Source: Gaiellales bacterium
GTDB lineage: Bacteria; Actinomycetota; Thermoleophilia; Gaiellales; JAICJC01
NCBI GenBank assembly: GCA_036403155.1
Contig: DASWRM010000070.1
Coordinates: 54,580-118,579 of the forward strand
Length of the DNA stretch: 64,000 nucleotides
Reading direction: 5' to 3'
Shown: positions 8,915 through 17,502 of the stretch, piece after piece
Numbering within the stretch: position 1 is the stretch's first letter
Layout: every line of letters starts with the position of its first letter
Program-made: the position numbers and the translations under genes
Notes under the pieces: generated by a model
What the model saw: only the letters and a program-made list of their open reading frames with translations
Told to the model about the DNA's origin: nothing
The model's database searches: none

Positions 8915-9913
8915 TCAGGAGATCAGCTTGATCTTGTAGATCGCGGTCGGCCCGCTGATCGGGCCGGTCGAGCCGTTCGGCAGGTTCGCGGTCGCCTCGA
9001 TCAGGATTCCCTTGATCTCGCCGCCGCCCCACGACGTGATGAAGAAGTACGCGAAGCCGACGATGCGGACGTCCTTCTTCCCGTTCGGGAACGCGCTCGA
9101 GCCGGATCCGGCGTCGACGACGATCGGCACCTCCACCAGCCGCGGCGAGTCGGGCTTGATGATCGTCGAGAGCCCGCCGTTGGGGTCGGTGCGAACCACC
9201 TGGTCGAACGTGTCGGAGTTCGAGCCGATCCGCTGATCCATGCCCTGGTCGGTCGGCCCGGTGGCCACGCCCGGCTGCGTCGGCACCGTGTCGCCGACGT
9301 GCAGCGTGCACGGGTCGGTGCTGCCACCGAGCAGGTCGCTCCAGTCGCGCGCGCCCGTGCCGGGCGTGCAGCCGTTCTGCTCGGACGGCAGCTGCAGGGC
9401 GCCGTAGTTGCCCGTCGTCCCACCGCCGCCGGCCAGCTTCAGGTCGATCTCCGTCCCGAACGTGGGCAGGGCGTCCGGGGTGATCCCGATCGGTATCACG
9501 GGCTGCTGCTGGAGGCTGGTGTACTCGTAGACCTGCGCGGTCGCCGTCGCCTTGATGTCGAAGCCGCCGATGCCGAACAGCTTCGCGAAGTAGGGCTTGC
9601 CCGGTGCCGTGACCGTGACCTTGACGGTGTCGAGACCGCTCGGGCTGGCGGTCGAGTAGGCGTTCGCGGCGGCCGTCGTCGCGCCGTTCACCTTCGCCGC
9701 CTGCACCGCCACGCTCTCGGCCGAGGAGGCGCCGCGGTTGAGGTTGGCGGCGCCCGCGAGCGCTCCGGCGTCGGCCGCGTTCACCATGCGGCCGCGGTCG
9801 GTTCGCCAGACGCCGACATCGACCACGAGCGCCACCATGCCGATCAGCGTGGTGAGCGCGAAGATGGTCAGGATGGCGGCCTGGCCGCGCTGGGAGCGGT
9901 GGTGGGGAGCCAC
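8915..9913 (-). CDS. TadG-like Flp pilus assembly/secreted protein
   Basis: This 332-residue protein has an N-terminus (SQRGQAAILTIFALTTLIGM) and following VVDVGVWRTDRGRMVNAADA that match the TadE/TadG-like prepilin-type helix with the conserved Asp/Arg and AADAGALAGA segment. The rest is beta-rich, extracytoplasmic and low in charge. Such proteins are minor components of the Tad/Flp apparatus, but no other tad gene lies in this window, so it is an orphan here. Its 3' end abuts the molybdopterin-protein gene on the opposite strand. Start is GTG. Confidence 0.75.
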   Translation of the reverse strand: MAPHHRSQRGQAAILTIFALTTLIGMVALVVDVGVWRTDRGRMVNAADAGALAGAANLNRGASSAESVAVQAAKVNGATTAAANAYSTASPSGLDTVKVTVTAPGKPYFAKLFGIGGFDIKATATAQVYEYTSLQQQPVIPIGITPDALPTFGTEIDLKLAGGGGTTGNYGALQLPSEQNGCTPGTGARDWSDLLGGSTDPCTLHVGDTVPTQPGVATGPTDQGMDQRIGSNSDTFDQVVRTDPNGGLSTIIKPDSPRLVEVPIVVDAGSGSSAFPNGKKDVRIVGFAYFFITSWGGGEIKGILIEATANLPNGSTGPISGPTAIYKIKLIS

Positions 9914-9932
9914 ATGCTCAGGGTCGGCCGAT

Positions 9933-9955
9933 CGGGGTGACGCCGCGTCACCCCG
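9933..9955. promoter_or_regulatory. Perfect 10-bp inverted repeat between divergent genes
   Basis: CGGGGTGACG and CGTCACCCCG are perfect arms with a 3-base centre (CCG), lying between the divergent tadG-like and gamma-glutamyltransferase genes. It could be a shared operator or a leader hairpin; the sequence alone does not decide. Confidence 0.4.
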
Positions 9956-9979
9956 ACGGGGGATCTAGCTGGAAGTAGC

Positions 9980-11332
9980 ATGCCGCGGATGACCTGGACG
10001 GCGTCACCCGCCCGCCCCTCGGCCGCCGGCGCGGCGGGCATGGTGGCGACCAGCCAGCCGCTCGCGGCTCACGCGGGCGCGGCCGTGCTGCGAGACGGCG
10101 GCAACGCGGTCGACGCGGCGTTGACCGCGGCGGGCGTGCTTGCGGTCACCGAGCCGAACCAGTGCGGCGTCGGCGGCGACCTGTTCGCGATCGTCCTGCG
10201 CGACGGCGAGGCGCCCGTCGGGCTGAATGCCAGCGGCCGGTCGCCGGCAGAGCCGGCCGGCGGGGAGCCCGACCTGTTCGGCCCGCGCAGCGTGACGGTG
10301 CCGGGGTGCCCGGCGGGGTGGGCGGATCTCGCCGAGCGCTTCGCCACCCGGCCGCTTCCGCAGCTGCTCGCGCCGGCGGTCGAGATCGCGCGGGCCGGGT
10401 TTGCGATGGCGCCCCGAAACGCCGAGATGTGGGCCCTCGATTGGGCGGCGTTGACCGGCGAAGCTGCCGAGGTGTTCCGCCCCGCGGCCGCCGTCTCGAA
10501 CCCGGCGATGGCCGACACGCTCGAGCTGGTCGCTGCCGGCCGGTTCTACGAGGGCCCGGTCGCCGAGGCGATCGCGTCGGCCAGCTGGCTCTCGGAAAGC
10601 GATCTGGCCGAGCACCGCAACGACTGGGTCGAGCCGCTCGGCTTCGACTACGGCGGCCATCGGCTGCTCGAGCTGCCGCCCAACGGGCAGGGGTCGATCG
10701 CCGGCTGGGCGCTCGAGCTCCTGGCATCGCCCTCGCCGCCCGACCAGGTCGAGGCGCTGGCCGCGGCGTATGCCCGCGGGTACGCAACGATCGGCGGCAC
10801 TGCCTACGTCTGCACCGCCGACGCGGATGGCATGGCTGTGTCGCTGATCCAGAGCATCTTCTACGGATTCGGCTCGCAGGTGATCGTGCCGGATCACGGC
10901 TTCATGCTCCAGAACCGGGGGTCGGGGTTCATCGTTGAGGCCGGGCATCCGAACTGCTTCGGCCCCGGGAAGCGGCCGTTCCATACGATCATCCCCGCCG
11001 CGCTGCTCGACGGCGAGGGCCGCTGGGCCGCGGTGCTGGGCGTGACGGGCGGACAGTTCCAGCCGCAGGGGCACGTGCAGGTGCTCGTGAACCTGCTCGA
11101 CCACGGGATGGAGCCGCAGCAGGCGCTGGACGCGCCGCGCTACAGGCTCGAGGAGGACGGCACGGTGTCGCTCGAGCCGCCGCTGGCGCATCTCGCGGAC
11201 GCCTTCGGCCGGCCGGCGGTGGTGGTCGACGATCCGCACAACTTCGGCAACGGACACCTGATCGTGCGCCGCGACGGCGTCTACCGCGGCGGCAGCGAGC
11301 CGCGGCGCGACGGCCTCGCGCTCGGCGTGTGA
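9980..11332 (+). CDS. Gamma-glutamyltransferase family Ntn-hydrolase
   Basis: At 450 residues it is shorter than classic GGT (about 530-580). The first part shows the family N-terminus (MVATSQPLAAHAGAAVLRDG, GGNAVDAALTAAG) and NQCGVGGDLFAIV. The autocatalytic threonine should be the one in GGTAYVCTADADG near residue 271, which would start the small subunit; GFGSQVIV and MLQNRGSGF follow as expected. The reaction would be hydrolysis or transfer of a gamma-glutamyl or related acyl-amide group, usually outside the cytoplasm. No clear signal peptide is visible, so it may be cytosolic. An internal ATG three codons in is an alternative start. Confidence 0.8.
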   Translation: MPRMTWTASPARPSAAGAAGMVATSQPLAAHAGAAVLRDGGNAVDAALTAAGVLAVTEPNQCGVGGDLFAIVLRDGEAPVGLNASGRSPAEPAGGEPDLFGPRSVTVPGCPAGWADLAERFATRPLPQLLAPAVEIARAGFAMAPRNAEMWALDWAALTGEAAEVFRPAAAVSNPAMADTLELVAAGRFYEGPVAEAIASASWLSESDLAEHRNDWVEPLGFDYGGHRLLELPPNGQGSIAGWALELLASPSPPDQVEALAAAYARGYATIGGTAYVCTADADGMAVSLIQSIFYGFGSQVIVPDHGFMLQNRGSGFIVEAGHPNCFGPGKRPFHTIIPAALLDGEGRWAAVLGVTGGQFQPQGHVQVLVNLLDHGMEPQQALDAPRYRLEEDGTVSLEPPLAHLADAFGRPAVVVDDPHNFGNGHLIVRRDGVYRGGSEPRRDGLALGV

Positions 11333-11399
11333 GCGCGGGCGAACGCCGCCGGCGTCGTGTCACGGAACCGCCACCCGGCGGTCACACCCGCCCGACAGG

Positions 11400-11443
11400 G
11401 GTTGGGCTCCAATAATTGGGGTGCGCGGGGATCTGGGTCAACC
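11400..11443. repeat. Dispersed palindromic element, copy A
   Basis: A 44-base element bounded by GGTTG and CAACC, with the near-palindrome CTCCAATAATTGGGG inside (11407-11421) and the tail TCTGGGTCAACCA. Copy B at 15052-15095 has the same length, the same ends and the same core; copy C near 15151 keeps only the core. It lies in the 244-base gap between the convergent GGT and diguanylate cyclase genes, which shows no coding signal. Confidence 0.6.
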
Positions 11444-11576
11444 ATCCGGTGAACACGTCACGAAGGCGCAACGGGACGGCAGCGCCCACCCGACCGGAGT
11501 CGGACACCGCCACGGGGGGCGCGACAGGGGTGTGACGGTTTCGTGACGGCCGGGACGGCGCGCGTCCACGGCTGGG

Positions 11577-13220
11577 TCAGGCGCGCGGGGACGAGGGTTC
11601 GCCTAGCCCGGGCGACACGGGCTCGTGGCTGCCCGCCCTCACGACCCGGTCGCGCCCGTCGGACTTCGCGCGGTAGAGCGCGGCGTCGGCCAGCGCGAAC
11701 AGCTCCGCCCGGTCGACGGCGTCGTCGGGATAGACAGCCCAGCCGATCGACGTGGACAGCCGCCTGCCGGGCACCGGCTCGATGCCGAGCGCCTTGACGG
11801 CCTCGCGGCCGCGCTCGAGCAGATCCGCCACGCCCTCCTCGTCGCCGGTCTCGAGGATCAGGGCAAACTCCTCGCCGCCGACGCGGAACACGCGGTCGGA
11901 GGTGCGCAGCGACGCGCGGATCGCTTCGCCCGAGTGGCGCAGCACGGTGTCGCCCTCCGGGTGGCCGAGGTGGTCGTTCACCAGCTTGAAGTTGTCGAGG
12001 TCGGCGATGGCGAGGGTGAAGCCGAGTCCGCGGCGCCGCGACAGGGCCACGCGGCGCCGGAGCTCAGCCTCGAATGCTCGGCGGTTCGGGAGCCCCGTGA
12101 GCGCGTCGTGGCCGGCCGCCCGCTCGAGCTCCTCCTGCCGCAGCACCGTCCGCCACAGCGCGGCCAGATGGCCGAGCAGGAGGTCGAGCGCGTGGTGGTC
12201 GTGCTCGTCGCCACGGCCGTGCTCGAAGCAGACGGAGACGTGCAGCCCCTCGCCCGCCTCGTCGACCTGGATCGCGAACCGTGGCTGTCCGTGCGACGGG
12301 TGCCCGTGTGCGACGCCCTCGCTGACGATGAAGCACGTCGCCCCGATCGCCTCCTTCGGCACCATGTGCGCGAACCCGATCAGCTGGCTGCGCGTCGCGG
12401 CGCCCTTCGCCCGGACGCTCCACGCCACCACCGACTCGATCTGGCTGCTCCACGCCGCCTGGCGCTCGCGCCGCGCATCCGCGTCGTGCGCCAGGCCGAA
12501 CGCCCTGCGAAGCAGGCGCACCCCGCCGGCGAAGAGGATGACGAGCCCGAGCAGCGTTGCCACCTGCCGGACGATGTCGGCGAGGTGTGCGCGGAACCGC
12601 GCGGTGTCGACGGCGCCGCGCGACTCCGCCGTGAGCGTGTTCTCCAGGCTCTGAAGCCGGCGTGTCAGCACCGCCACTCGCCCGTCCGGCGCGGGATCCG
12701 CGGTCGGCGCCAGGCCCGCATGCGCGCCGCGCCCGTGCGCGAACGCGAGCGCCCCCGACTCCTCCCACGCGGTGACGGCCGCGATGCTGCGGTCGAGCGT
12801 CGCCTGGTCTCGGGTGCCGGTCTCCGCCGTGGCGACCGCGAGCCGCAGGTCGCCGATGTCGTGGCGCGTCTCGCGCATGCTCGACTGGAACCGCTGGCGA
12901 TAGACGGCCTCGCCGGAGACCTGGTAGGCGAGCACCTCGTCGGCCTGTCGCTGGACGTCCGCCTGGAGGCGGGCGACGGCAAGCTGCGCCGCGCTTGTCG
13001 CCGCCGCCCGGCCCGTCGCGTCGTCACGGTAGCCCGACGCGAGCAGGCTCGTGAGCGCGACGAAGATGAGCACCGCGAGCGAGGCGGCGAACCAGAACAT
13101 CGCGAAACGGCGGATCTCGGTCGAGATCCGCTCGCTCTCTCGCACGCCGGGGCCGGACGCACGCGCGGGGGCGGAGGGCGTCATGCCTTCTGCATCGCCG
13201 CCGGCGGCCGCAGGCAGCAT
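11577..13220 (-). CDS. Membrane diguanylate cyclase (GGDEF)
   Basis: This 547-residue protein has two transmembrane helices (about residues 40-62 and 218-238) that enclose a helical sensor region of some 150 residues, like a CHASE3-type domain. A cytoplasmic linker (about 255-370) with no assigned fold follows, then a GGDEF domain (about 385-530). The active site reads GGEEF and is preceded by an RTSD I-site (RxxD), so the enzyme should make c-di-GMP from two GTP and be product-inhibited. An ATG at 13184, with GAAGG upstream, is a plausible alternative start. The PilZ protein at 759-1520 is a possible effector. Confidence 0.88.
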   Translation of the reverse strand: MLPAAAGGDAEGMTPSAPARASGPGVRESERISTEIRRFAMFWFAASLAVLIFVALTSLLASGYRDDATGRAAATSAAQLAVARLQADVQRQADEVLAYQVSGEAVYRQRFQSSMRETRHDIGDLRLAVATAETGTRDQATLDRSIAAVTAWEESGALAFAHGRGAHAGLAPTADPAPDGRVAVLTRRLQSLENTLTAESRGAVDTARFRAHLADIVRQVATLLGLVILFAGGVRLLRRAFGLAHDADARRERQAAWSSQIESVVAWSVRAKGAATRSQLIGFAHMVPKEAIGATCFIVSEGVAHGHPSHGQPRFAIQVDEAGEGLHVSVCFEHGRGDEHDHHALDLLLGHLAALWRTVLRQEELERAAGHDALTGLPNRRAFEAELRRRVALSRRRGLGFTLAIADLDNFKLVNDHLGHPEGDTVLRHSGEAIRASLRTSDRVFRVGGEEFALILETGDEEGVADLLERGREAVKALGIEPVPGRRLSTSIGWAVYPDDAVDRAELFALADAALYRAKSDGRDRVVRAGSHEPVSPGLGEPSSPRA

Positions 13221-13245
13221 CCCCCGTCGGCGTGATCCCGGCGCG

Positions 13246-13743
13246 CTACGGGTCTCGCAGCTGGTCGAGGTAGCTCTGACCGCCGTAGCCGCCGAGGTTG
13301 CGCCCGTGCCCGCCAGACCCGGCGTTGATCAGCATCGTGGTCACGGCGATCCCCAGCACGCTGAGGAAGAGCGAGGCGAATCCGAGCGCGGGCAGCATCG
13401 CCGCAGCGCCGCCCTGCGAGAGATCGCTGCGCATTGCGGCGCCGAACAGTAGGGCGATGCCGAGCACCACGACCAGGTCGCCGACGAGCGTGGCGACGAA
13501 GGCGGTGCCGAACCCGACGTCGACGCTCGAGAGCGGGGGCAGCAGCAGCATCAGGGCCACCGCTGTGACGGCGATCTGCCCGACCGCCGTGATCAGCAGC
13601 ACCGCGACCCAGTGCGACGCCAGGCGATGGCCGTCCGTCCCGCCCAGCGCGATCGGGACGACCGTCAGGCTCGCGAGGATGCGGCCGATCCACGACCCGA
13701 CGATCCCGCTGATGAACACTGTGACCCAGACGGGTAGACGCAT
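13246..13743 (-). CDS. Four-helix membrane protein, unknown
   Basis: A 165-residue protein with about four hydrophobic helices, a TDGHRLASHW loop after the first, and a Gly-rich C-terminal tail (GSGGHGRNLGGYGGQSY). The start at 13743 is fixed by a strong ribosome site (AAAGGAGG, six bases upstream). No family is recognised. It lies downstream of the small protein at 13885-14175 on the same strand but is separated from it by a hairpin, so it is probably transcribed alone. Confidence 0.6.
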   Translation of the reverse strand: MRLPVWVTVFISGIVGSWIGRILASLTVVPIALGGTDGHRLASHWVAVLLITAVGQIAVTAVALMLLLPPLSSVDVGFGTAFVATLVGDLVVVLGIALLFGAAMRSDLSQGGAAAMLPALGFASLFLSVLGIAVTTMLINAGSGGHGRNLGGYGGQSYLDQLRDP

Positions 13744-13831
13744 GACGCCTCCTTTCCAGGAGGTGTCGGCGGGGCCGGACGACGGCTTGAGCATGACGTC
13801 TTCGGTCGGACGCTCCACCAAGGCGGGTGGC

Positions 13832-13868
13832 GGCGGGTGGCCGACCGCTCCCCGGCCGGCCACCCGCC
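13832..13868. terminator. 12-bp hairpin, likely terminator
   Basis: GGCGGGTGGCCG (13832-13843) and CGGCCACCCGCC (13857-13868) are perfectly complementary across a 13-base loop, just downstream of the minus-strand gene ending at 13885. No T-run is seen. It probably ends that transcript. Confidence 0.55.
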
Positions 13869-13884
13869 TCGCCGTGTGACGCGA

Positions 13885-14175
13885 CTACGCGGTGACGGCT
13901 GCGCCCATGTGCGCGAGCACCTGGCCGCTTGCAACCGTCGGCGGGGAAGCTGTTGCTCCCTTCGTGCGGAGATACTCCGCGGCCGTCTTCGCCGACGCCG
14001 ACGTCGCCGCCTCGTCGTCACCGACGGTGACGCTCGTGCAGCCCTCGGCTGTGCGCAGGAGGACGTAGCTCTGGACGCCCGGGACGCCGGCCATCAGCGC
14101 TTCCACCTCGTCCTTGTTCTGAGCGAGCATGTCCGCCAACGCCGTATCGTTGTAGCTTCGGATGGTCGCGTGCAT
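13885..14175 (-). CDS. Small ABM-like (dimeric alpha/beta barrel) protein
   Basis: A 96-residue protein starting at an ATG with GGGAGG upstream. The pattern ALMAGVPGVQSYVLLRTAEG, then TSVTVGDDEAATSASAKTAA and EYLRTKG resembles small stress-responsive or antibiotic-biosynthesis-monooxygenase-like ferredoxin-fold proteins, which act as homodimers. No catalytic residue stands out, so binding or a structural role is as likely as catalysis. It lies next to thyX on the same strand. Confidence 0.6.
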   Translation of the reverse strand: MHATIRSYNDTALADMLAQNKDEVEALMAGVPGVQSYVLLRTAEGCTSVTVGDDEAATSASAKTAAEYLRTKGATASPPTVASGQVLAHMGAAVTA

Positions 14176-14239
14176 TGCGCCTCCCACGTAGTCGGCTCGG
14201 CGGCTGGCTGCCCCCGACGCCACCGCCGACCCTACACCG

Positions 14240-14950
14240 CTACGGCGACCGGCGCCCGTTCTCGACGAAGGCCGCATGCGTCACGGGCATCCTCTCGGCG
14301 AAGAACCGCTCGACCGCCTCGGCGTAGCGACGGATCTCACGCTGCGCCGTTTCGGCGTTCCGCAGCGAGACGAAGTTCATCAGGCTGCGCGCGTTGACCG
14401 TCCAGAAGAACTGCGTGTAGATGGCGACGGGGAGGACGTTGCGGGCGATCTCCTTGGCGACGCCCCGCTCGAGCAGGTCGAGGTAGGCCGCGTACGCCGC
14501 CCGGTACTGGGCGATCTGCGCCTCGCGGGTGTGCTCCGCCAGCCGCTCGTCGACCGGCTCGAACGTGTACGCCCCCGGCTTGCCGACCTGCGTGCGCACG
14601 TCCTCGGGCGCCGGCACGTAGAACTCCGCCTCCAGCTGTGAGTAGCGGGCCGACCACTCGTTGAAGGAGCCGATGCGGTGGCGCTGCCACTCGCGGCAGA
14701 CGAAGATCGGACACTTGATGTGGAACCGGAAGGCGTTGTGCTCGGTCGGGCTGCCGTGCCGTTCTCTAATCAGAAAACGGATGAGGCCCTCCTCGCGCTC
14801 GGTCATCTCGGTCGACTGCTGGGCGAACGAGACCCGGGCGGAGTTGACGACCGACAGGTCGTCCGCCATGCAGTCGTCGAGCCGGACGAACCCGTGGTCG
14901 AGCACGTCGATCCGGTCGGAGGCCTGCACGGGACGTTCCATCGTCGCCAT
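14240..14950 (-). CDS. thyX: Flavin-dependent thymidylate synthase ThyX
   Basis: This 236-residue protein carries the ThyX signature RHRX7S as RHRIGSFNEWS (about residues 95-105), followed by ARYS. It methylates dUMP to dTMP using methylenetetrahydrofolate, with FAD/NADPH as reductant, as a homotetramer in the cytoplasm. Length and motifs are typical. The window has no thyA or dihydrofolate reductase gene. The start at the ATG at 14950 gives an N-terminus a few residues longer than some homologues; an ATG three codons later is possible. Confidence 0.95.
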   Translation of the reverse strand: MATMERPVQASDRIDVLDHGFVRLDDCMADDLSVVNSARVSFAQQSTEMTEREEGLIRFLIRERHGSPTEHNAFRFHIKCPIFVCREWQRHRIGSFNEWSARYSQLEAEFYVPAPEDVRTQVGKPGAYTFEPVDERLAEHTREAQIAQYRAAYAAYLDLLERGVAKEIARNVLPVAIYTQFFWTVNARSLMNFVSLRNAETAQREIRRYAEAVERFFAERMPVTHAAFVENGRRSP

Positions 14951-15051
14951 GATCGCAGGATACGGGCCTGTCCGGTCGGCACCTGGAACGCCACAGACCC
15001 GTCACACATCGCAACGAACGTCTGGCGATTCGGCCCACCCCCGGGGGTAGG

Positions 15052-15095
15052 GGTTGGTCTCCAATAATTGGGGTGGCGCCGGCTCTGGCTCAACC
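15052..15095. repeat. Dispersed palindromic element, copy B
   Basis: GGTTGG at the left, CTCCAATAATTGGGG in the middle (15059-15073) and CTCTGGCTCAACCA at the right; it is 44 bases long, like copy A at 11400-11443. It lies upstream of thyX, about 100 bases from its start. The flanks differ from those of copy A, so the element and not its surroundings is conserved. Confidence 0.6.
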
Positions 15096-15150
15096 AGGCG
15101 GTCGAAGTGTCACGACTCCGTGCCGAACCGCTACGGCGACACTGCCGGAG

Positions 15151-15171
15151 TCGGGCTCCAATAATTGGGTC
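15151..15171. repeat. Dispersed palindromic element, copy C (core only)
   Basis: GGGCTCCAATAATTGGGT (15153-15170) repeats the core of copies A and B less than 100 bases after copy B. The GGTTG/CAACC ends are missing, so this copy looks partial. Confidence 0.5.
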
Positions 15172-15191
15172 GCCGGTTTGCGGTATTGACA

Positions 15192-15208
15192 GCGGCCCGC
15201 CGGGCCGC
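15192..15208. terminator. Short GC hairpin after the SDR gene
   Basis: GCGGCCC and GGGCCGC flank a 3-base loop, starting 6 bases beyond the SDR stop codon (minus strand). Its position fits a terminator for the SDR/dehydrogenase operon. Confidence 0.5.
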
Positions 15209-15213
15209 CGGCG

Positions 15214-15939
15214 TCACGGACGCAGCAGCCGGCCGCCGTCGATGATCACGTTCTGCCCCGTGAAGAAATCGGCCTCGATGCAGTAGCGGATCGCCAGCGC
15301 CACGTCCCCAGGGTCTCCGAGCCGGCCGAGTGCCGTCTCCTCGCTGCTGCCCGCAACGCCCTCCGGCATCAGCACCGGCCCCGGCGCGACCCCGCACACG
15401 CGCACGCCGTCGCGCCCCCAGGCCGCGGCGAGCGCCTTGACCAGATACATCTGCGCCGCCTTCGCGGCGCCGTGCGGGGCGAACTTCGGCCACGGCTGGA
15501 GGCCCGCCACGTCCGTGATCGCGATGATCGCGCCACCGCCCGACGCCGCCATCACCTCGTGCGCCGCCTGTGCCGCGAACATGAACCCCTTCGCCGTCGA
15601 GTCGACCGCGATGTCCCACAGCGCCTCGTCGACGAGCGCCGGGTCGAGCGGGACGAACCCGCCCGACGGCGCGTGTACGTACACGTCGAGCCCGCCCAGC
15701 GCCTCGGCCGCCTGCTCGACGAGCCCCCGCATCTCCTGCGGCCGGGCGGCGTCCGCCTGGAACACCGCCGACCGCACCCCGAGCGCCTCGATCTCCTCGC
15801 CGGTCGCTCGGGCCGGGGCCTCCGATGTGTGGTAGCTGATCGCGACGCTCGCGCCGCCCCGCGCCAGGTCGAGCGCGACCGCCCGGCCCACGCGGTGCCC
15901 GCCGCCGGCGACCAGCACCCGTGCGCCCTCGAGCCTCAC
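15214..15939 (-). CDS. SDR-family protein with altered catalytic site
   Basis: A 241-residue Rossmann protein of the short-chain dehydrogenase/reductase family, with a nucleotide-binding loop VAGGGHRVGRA (about 10-20), NAG-like position as HAPSGG, and a C-terminal FFTGQNVIIDGG typical of the class. The spacing of the active site follows pteridine reductases (Asp-13-Tyr-4-Lys), with D143 and K160 present, but the tyrosine is His156 (codon CAC) in FAPHGAAK. Normal reductase chemistry is therefore doubtful. Start GTG at 15939 overlaps the stop of the beta-hydroxyacid dehydrogenase, so they share a transcript. Confidence 0.8.
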   Translation of the reverse strand: MRLEGARVLVAGGGHRVGRAVALDLARGGASVAISYHTSEAPARATGEEIEALGVRSAVFQADAARPQEMRGLVEQAAEALGGLDVYVHAPSGGFVPLDPALVDEALWDIAVDSTAKGFMFAAQAAHEVMAASGGGAIIAITDVAGLQPWPKFAPHGAAKAAQMYLVKALAAAWGRDGVRVCGVAPGPVLMPEGVAGSSEETALGRLGDPGDVALAIRYCIEADFFTGQNVIIDGGRLLRP

Positions 15940-16742
15940 CAGAGCTCCGCCACGGCGCTGTAGTCGCTGTCGTCTCGTCCGTGGCCGAGCGCCCGGTCGT
16001 ACGTCGTCGCCACGAGGCGCGACACCGGCCCGCCGAGCAGCTCGTTCGCGAGCCGCGCGTCCTTGGCGGCGAGGCGGAGCGTGAACCGGGCAGGCGGGCC
16101 GAACTCTCCCCGCACGATCGCGGGGCCCTTGTGCGTCACCGCCCGCGATGTTCCCGGACCCGCTGCCAGTGCCTCCAGCGCGCGCTCGGGGTCGATCCCC
16201 TCTCTGCCGACCATCGCCAGCACCTCCGCGAGCGCGGCGGTGTTGGCCAGCATCAGCATGTTGCCGGCCAGCTTGATCGCCTGGCCGCTTCCCGGTCCGC
16301 CCATCCGGTGCACCGTGCCCATCCGCGCCAGCAGCGGCTCCACACGGTCGACCACGTCGCCGTCGCCGCCGGCGTAGACCGCGAGCGTCCCGGCCTCCGC
16401 CTCGGGCAGGCTCCCCCCGACCGGCGCGTCGCAGACCGCCTGGAAGCGCTCGGCGAGGCGCAGCGCGCAGTGCGGGCCGCTGGTCGACATGTCGATCACC
16501 GTCAGCTCCCGCGGCAGCGGCCGAGTCACCTCGTCGACCGCCTCCGCGTCGGCCACCATCACGATCGCGACGTCGGCGCCCTCCGCCGCCGCGGCCGGGC
16601 TCTCGGCGGTCGCCGGGAAGCCCGCCATCCGCTCGGGGCTGCGGTTCCAGACGGTCACGTCCACGCCGCCGTCGACGAGCCGCCGCGCCATGCGCCGACC
16701 CATCGCTCCAAGGCCCAGGAATGCGACTCGGGCGCCCGTCAT
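15936..16742 (-). CDS. 3-hydroxyisobutyrate dehydrogenase-like NAD(P) enzyme
   Basis: This 268-residue protein starts at the ATG at 16742. It has the [12 protein letters not shown] dinucleotide motif (about 6-17), the family substrate segment [16 protein letters not shown] and the catalytic-lysine region [15 protein letters not shown]. It should oxidise a beta-hydroxyacid or reduce an aldehyde acid using NAD(P). The family includes 3-hydroxyisobutyrate, tartronate semialdehyde and succinic semialdehyde reductases, and the substrate cannot be chosen here. It is first in a two-gene operon with the SDR, divergent from sod. Confidence 0.85.
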   Translation of the reverse strand: MTGARVAFLGLGAMGRRMARRLVDGGVDVTVWNRSPERMAGFPATAESPAAAAEGADVAIVMVADAEAVDEVTRPLPRELTVIDMSTSGPHCALRLAERFQAVCDAPVGGSLPEAEAGTLAVYAGGDGDVVDRVEPLLARMGTVHRMGGPGSGQAIKLAGNMLMLANTAALAEVLAMVGREGIDPERALEALAAGPGTSRAVTHKGPAIVRGEFGPPARFTLRLAAKDARLANELLGGPVSRLVATTYDRALGHGRDDSDYSAVAELW

Positions 16743-16788
16743 CGGCGAGTATGCTACCCAGCCGGTATCGGAACGAAGGAGAGAGTCC

Positions 16789-17415
16789 ATGGCCTACGAG
16801 GTCCCACCGCTTCCCTACGACTACAACGCGCTCGAGCCGCACATCGACGAGCAGACGATGCGCATCCACCACGACAAGCACCACCAGGCGTACGTGGACA
16901 AGGCCAACGCCGCTCTGGAGGGCACGGAGTGGGCGGACAGGCCGGTCGAGGAGGTGCTGAAGAACCTCTCGTCCCTCCCCTCCGAGAAGCAGGGCCCGGT
17001 GCGCAACAACGCCGGCGGCCATGCCAACCACTCGCTGTTCTGGACGGTGCTCGGCCCCAACGGCGGCGGCCAGCCGTCCGGCGAGCTGGCAGATGCGATC
17101 ACGCAGGCATTCGGCGGGTTCGACCAGCTGAAGCAGCAGATGACCGATGCCGGCGTCAACCGGTTCGGGTCCGGCTGGTCGTGGCTGGTCGTGGATAACG
17201 GGGGCGGGCTGAAGGTCACGAGCACCGCCAACCAGGACTCCCCGCTGTCCGACGGCCAGACGCCGATCTTCGGCATCGACGTGTGGGAGCACGCGTACTA
17301 CCTGAAGTACCAGAACCGCCGCCCCGACTACCTGGGCGCGATCTGGAACGTGGTCGACTGGAACGCCGTCGCGGAGCGCTATGCGCAGGCGCGCTCGGCG
17401 GCCGCGGCGGTCTGA
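16789..17415 (+). CDS. sodA: Superoxide dismutase, Mn/Fe type
   Basis: This 208-residue protein has all four metal ligands visible: H in [12 protein letters not shown] (about 27), H in [10 protein letters not shown], and D and H in [10 protein letters not shown]. It converts superoxide to oxygen and hydrogen peroxide. [12 protein letters not shown] and QDSPLSDGQ resemble Mn-preferring enzymes, but the metal is not settled by sequence alone. The start has a good ribosome site (AAGGAG). There is no signal peptide, so it is cytosolic. Confidence 0.95.
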   Translation: MAYEVPPLPYDYNALEPHIDEQTMRIHHDKHHQAYVDKANAALEGTEWADRPVEEVLKNLSSLPSEKQGPVRNNAGGHANHSLFWTVLGPNGGGQPSGELADAITQAFGGFDQLKQQMTDAGVNRFGSGWSWLVVDNGGGLKVTSTANQDSPLSDGQTPIFGIDVWEHAYYLKYQNRRPDYLGAIWNVVDWNAVAERYAQARSAAAAV

Positions 17416-17502
17416 CCGGCCGCATCGGAGACCCGTGAACCGCGGCGGGGCGGCGCGCTCGGCGTCCGCCTCGCCGCTCCGGCCTGCGACGAGGAGAGCG
17501 AC

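Noticed and set aside
15052..15171. The PNYW(S/R)PTP peptide spelled by all three repeats as a conserved small protein
   Set aside because: The flanking frames differ, two copies hit a stop soon after, and no start or ribosome site is shared. Conservation is better explained at the DNA or RNA level.
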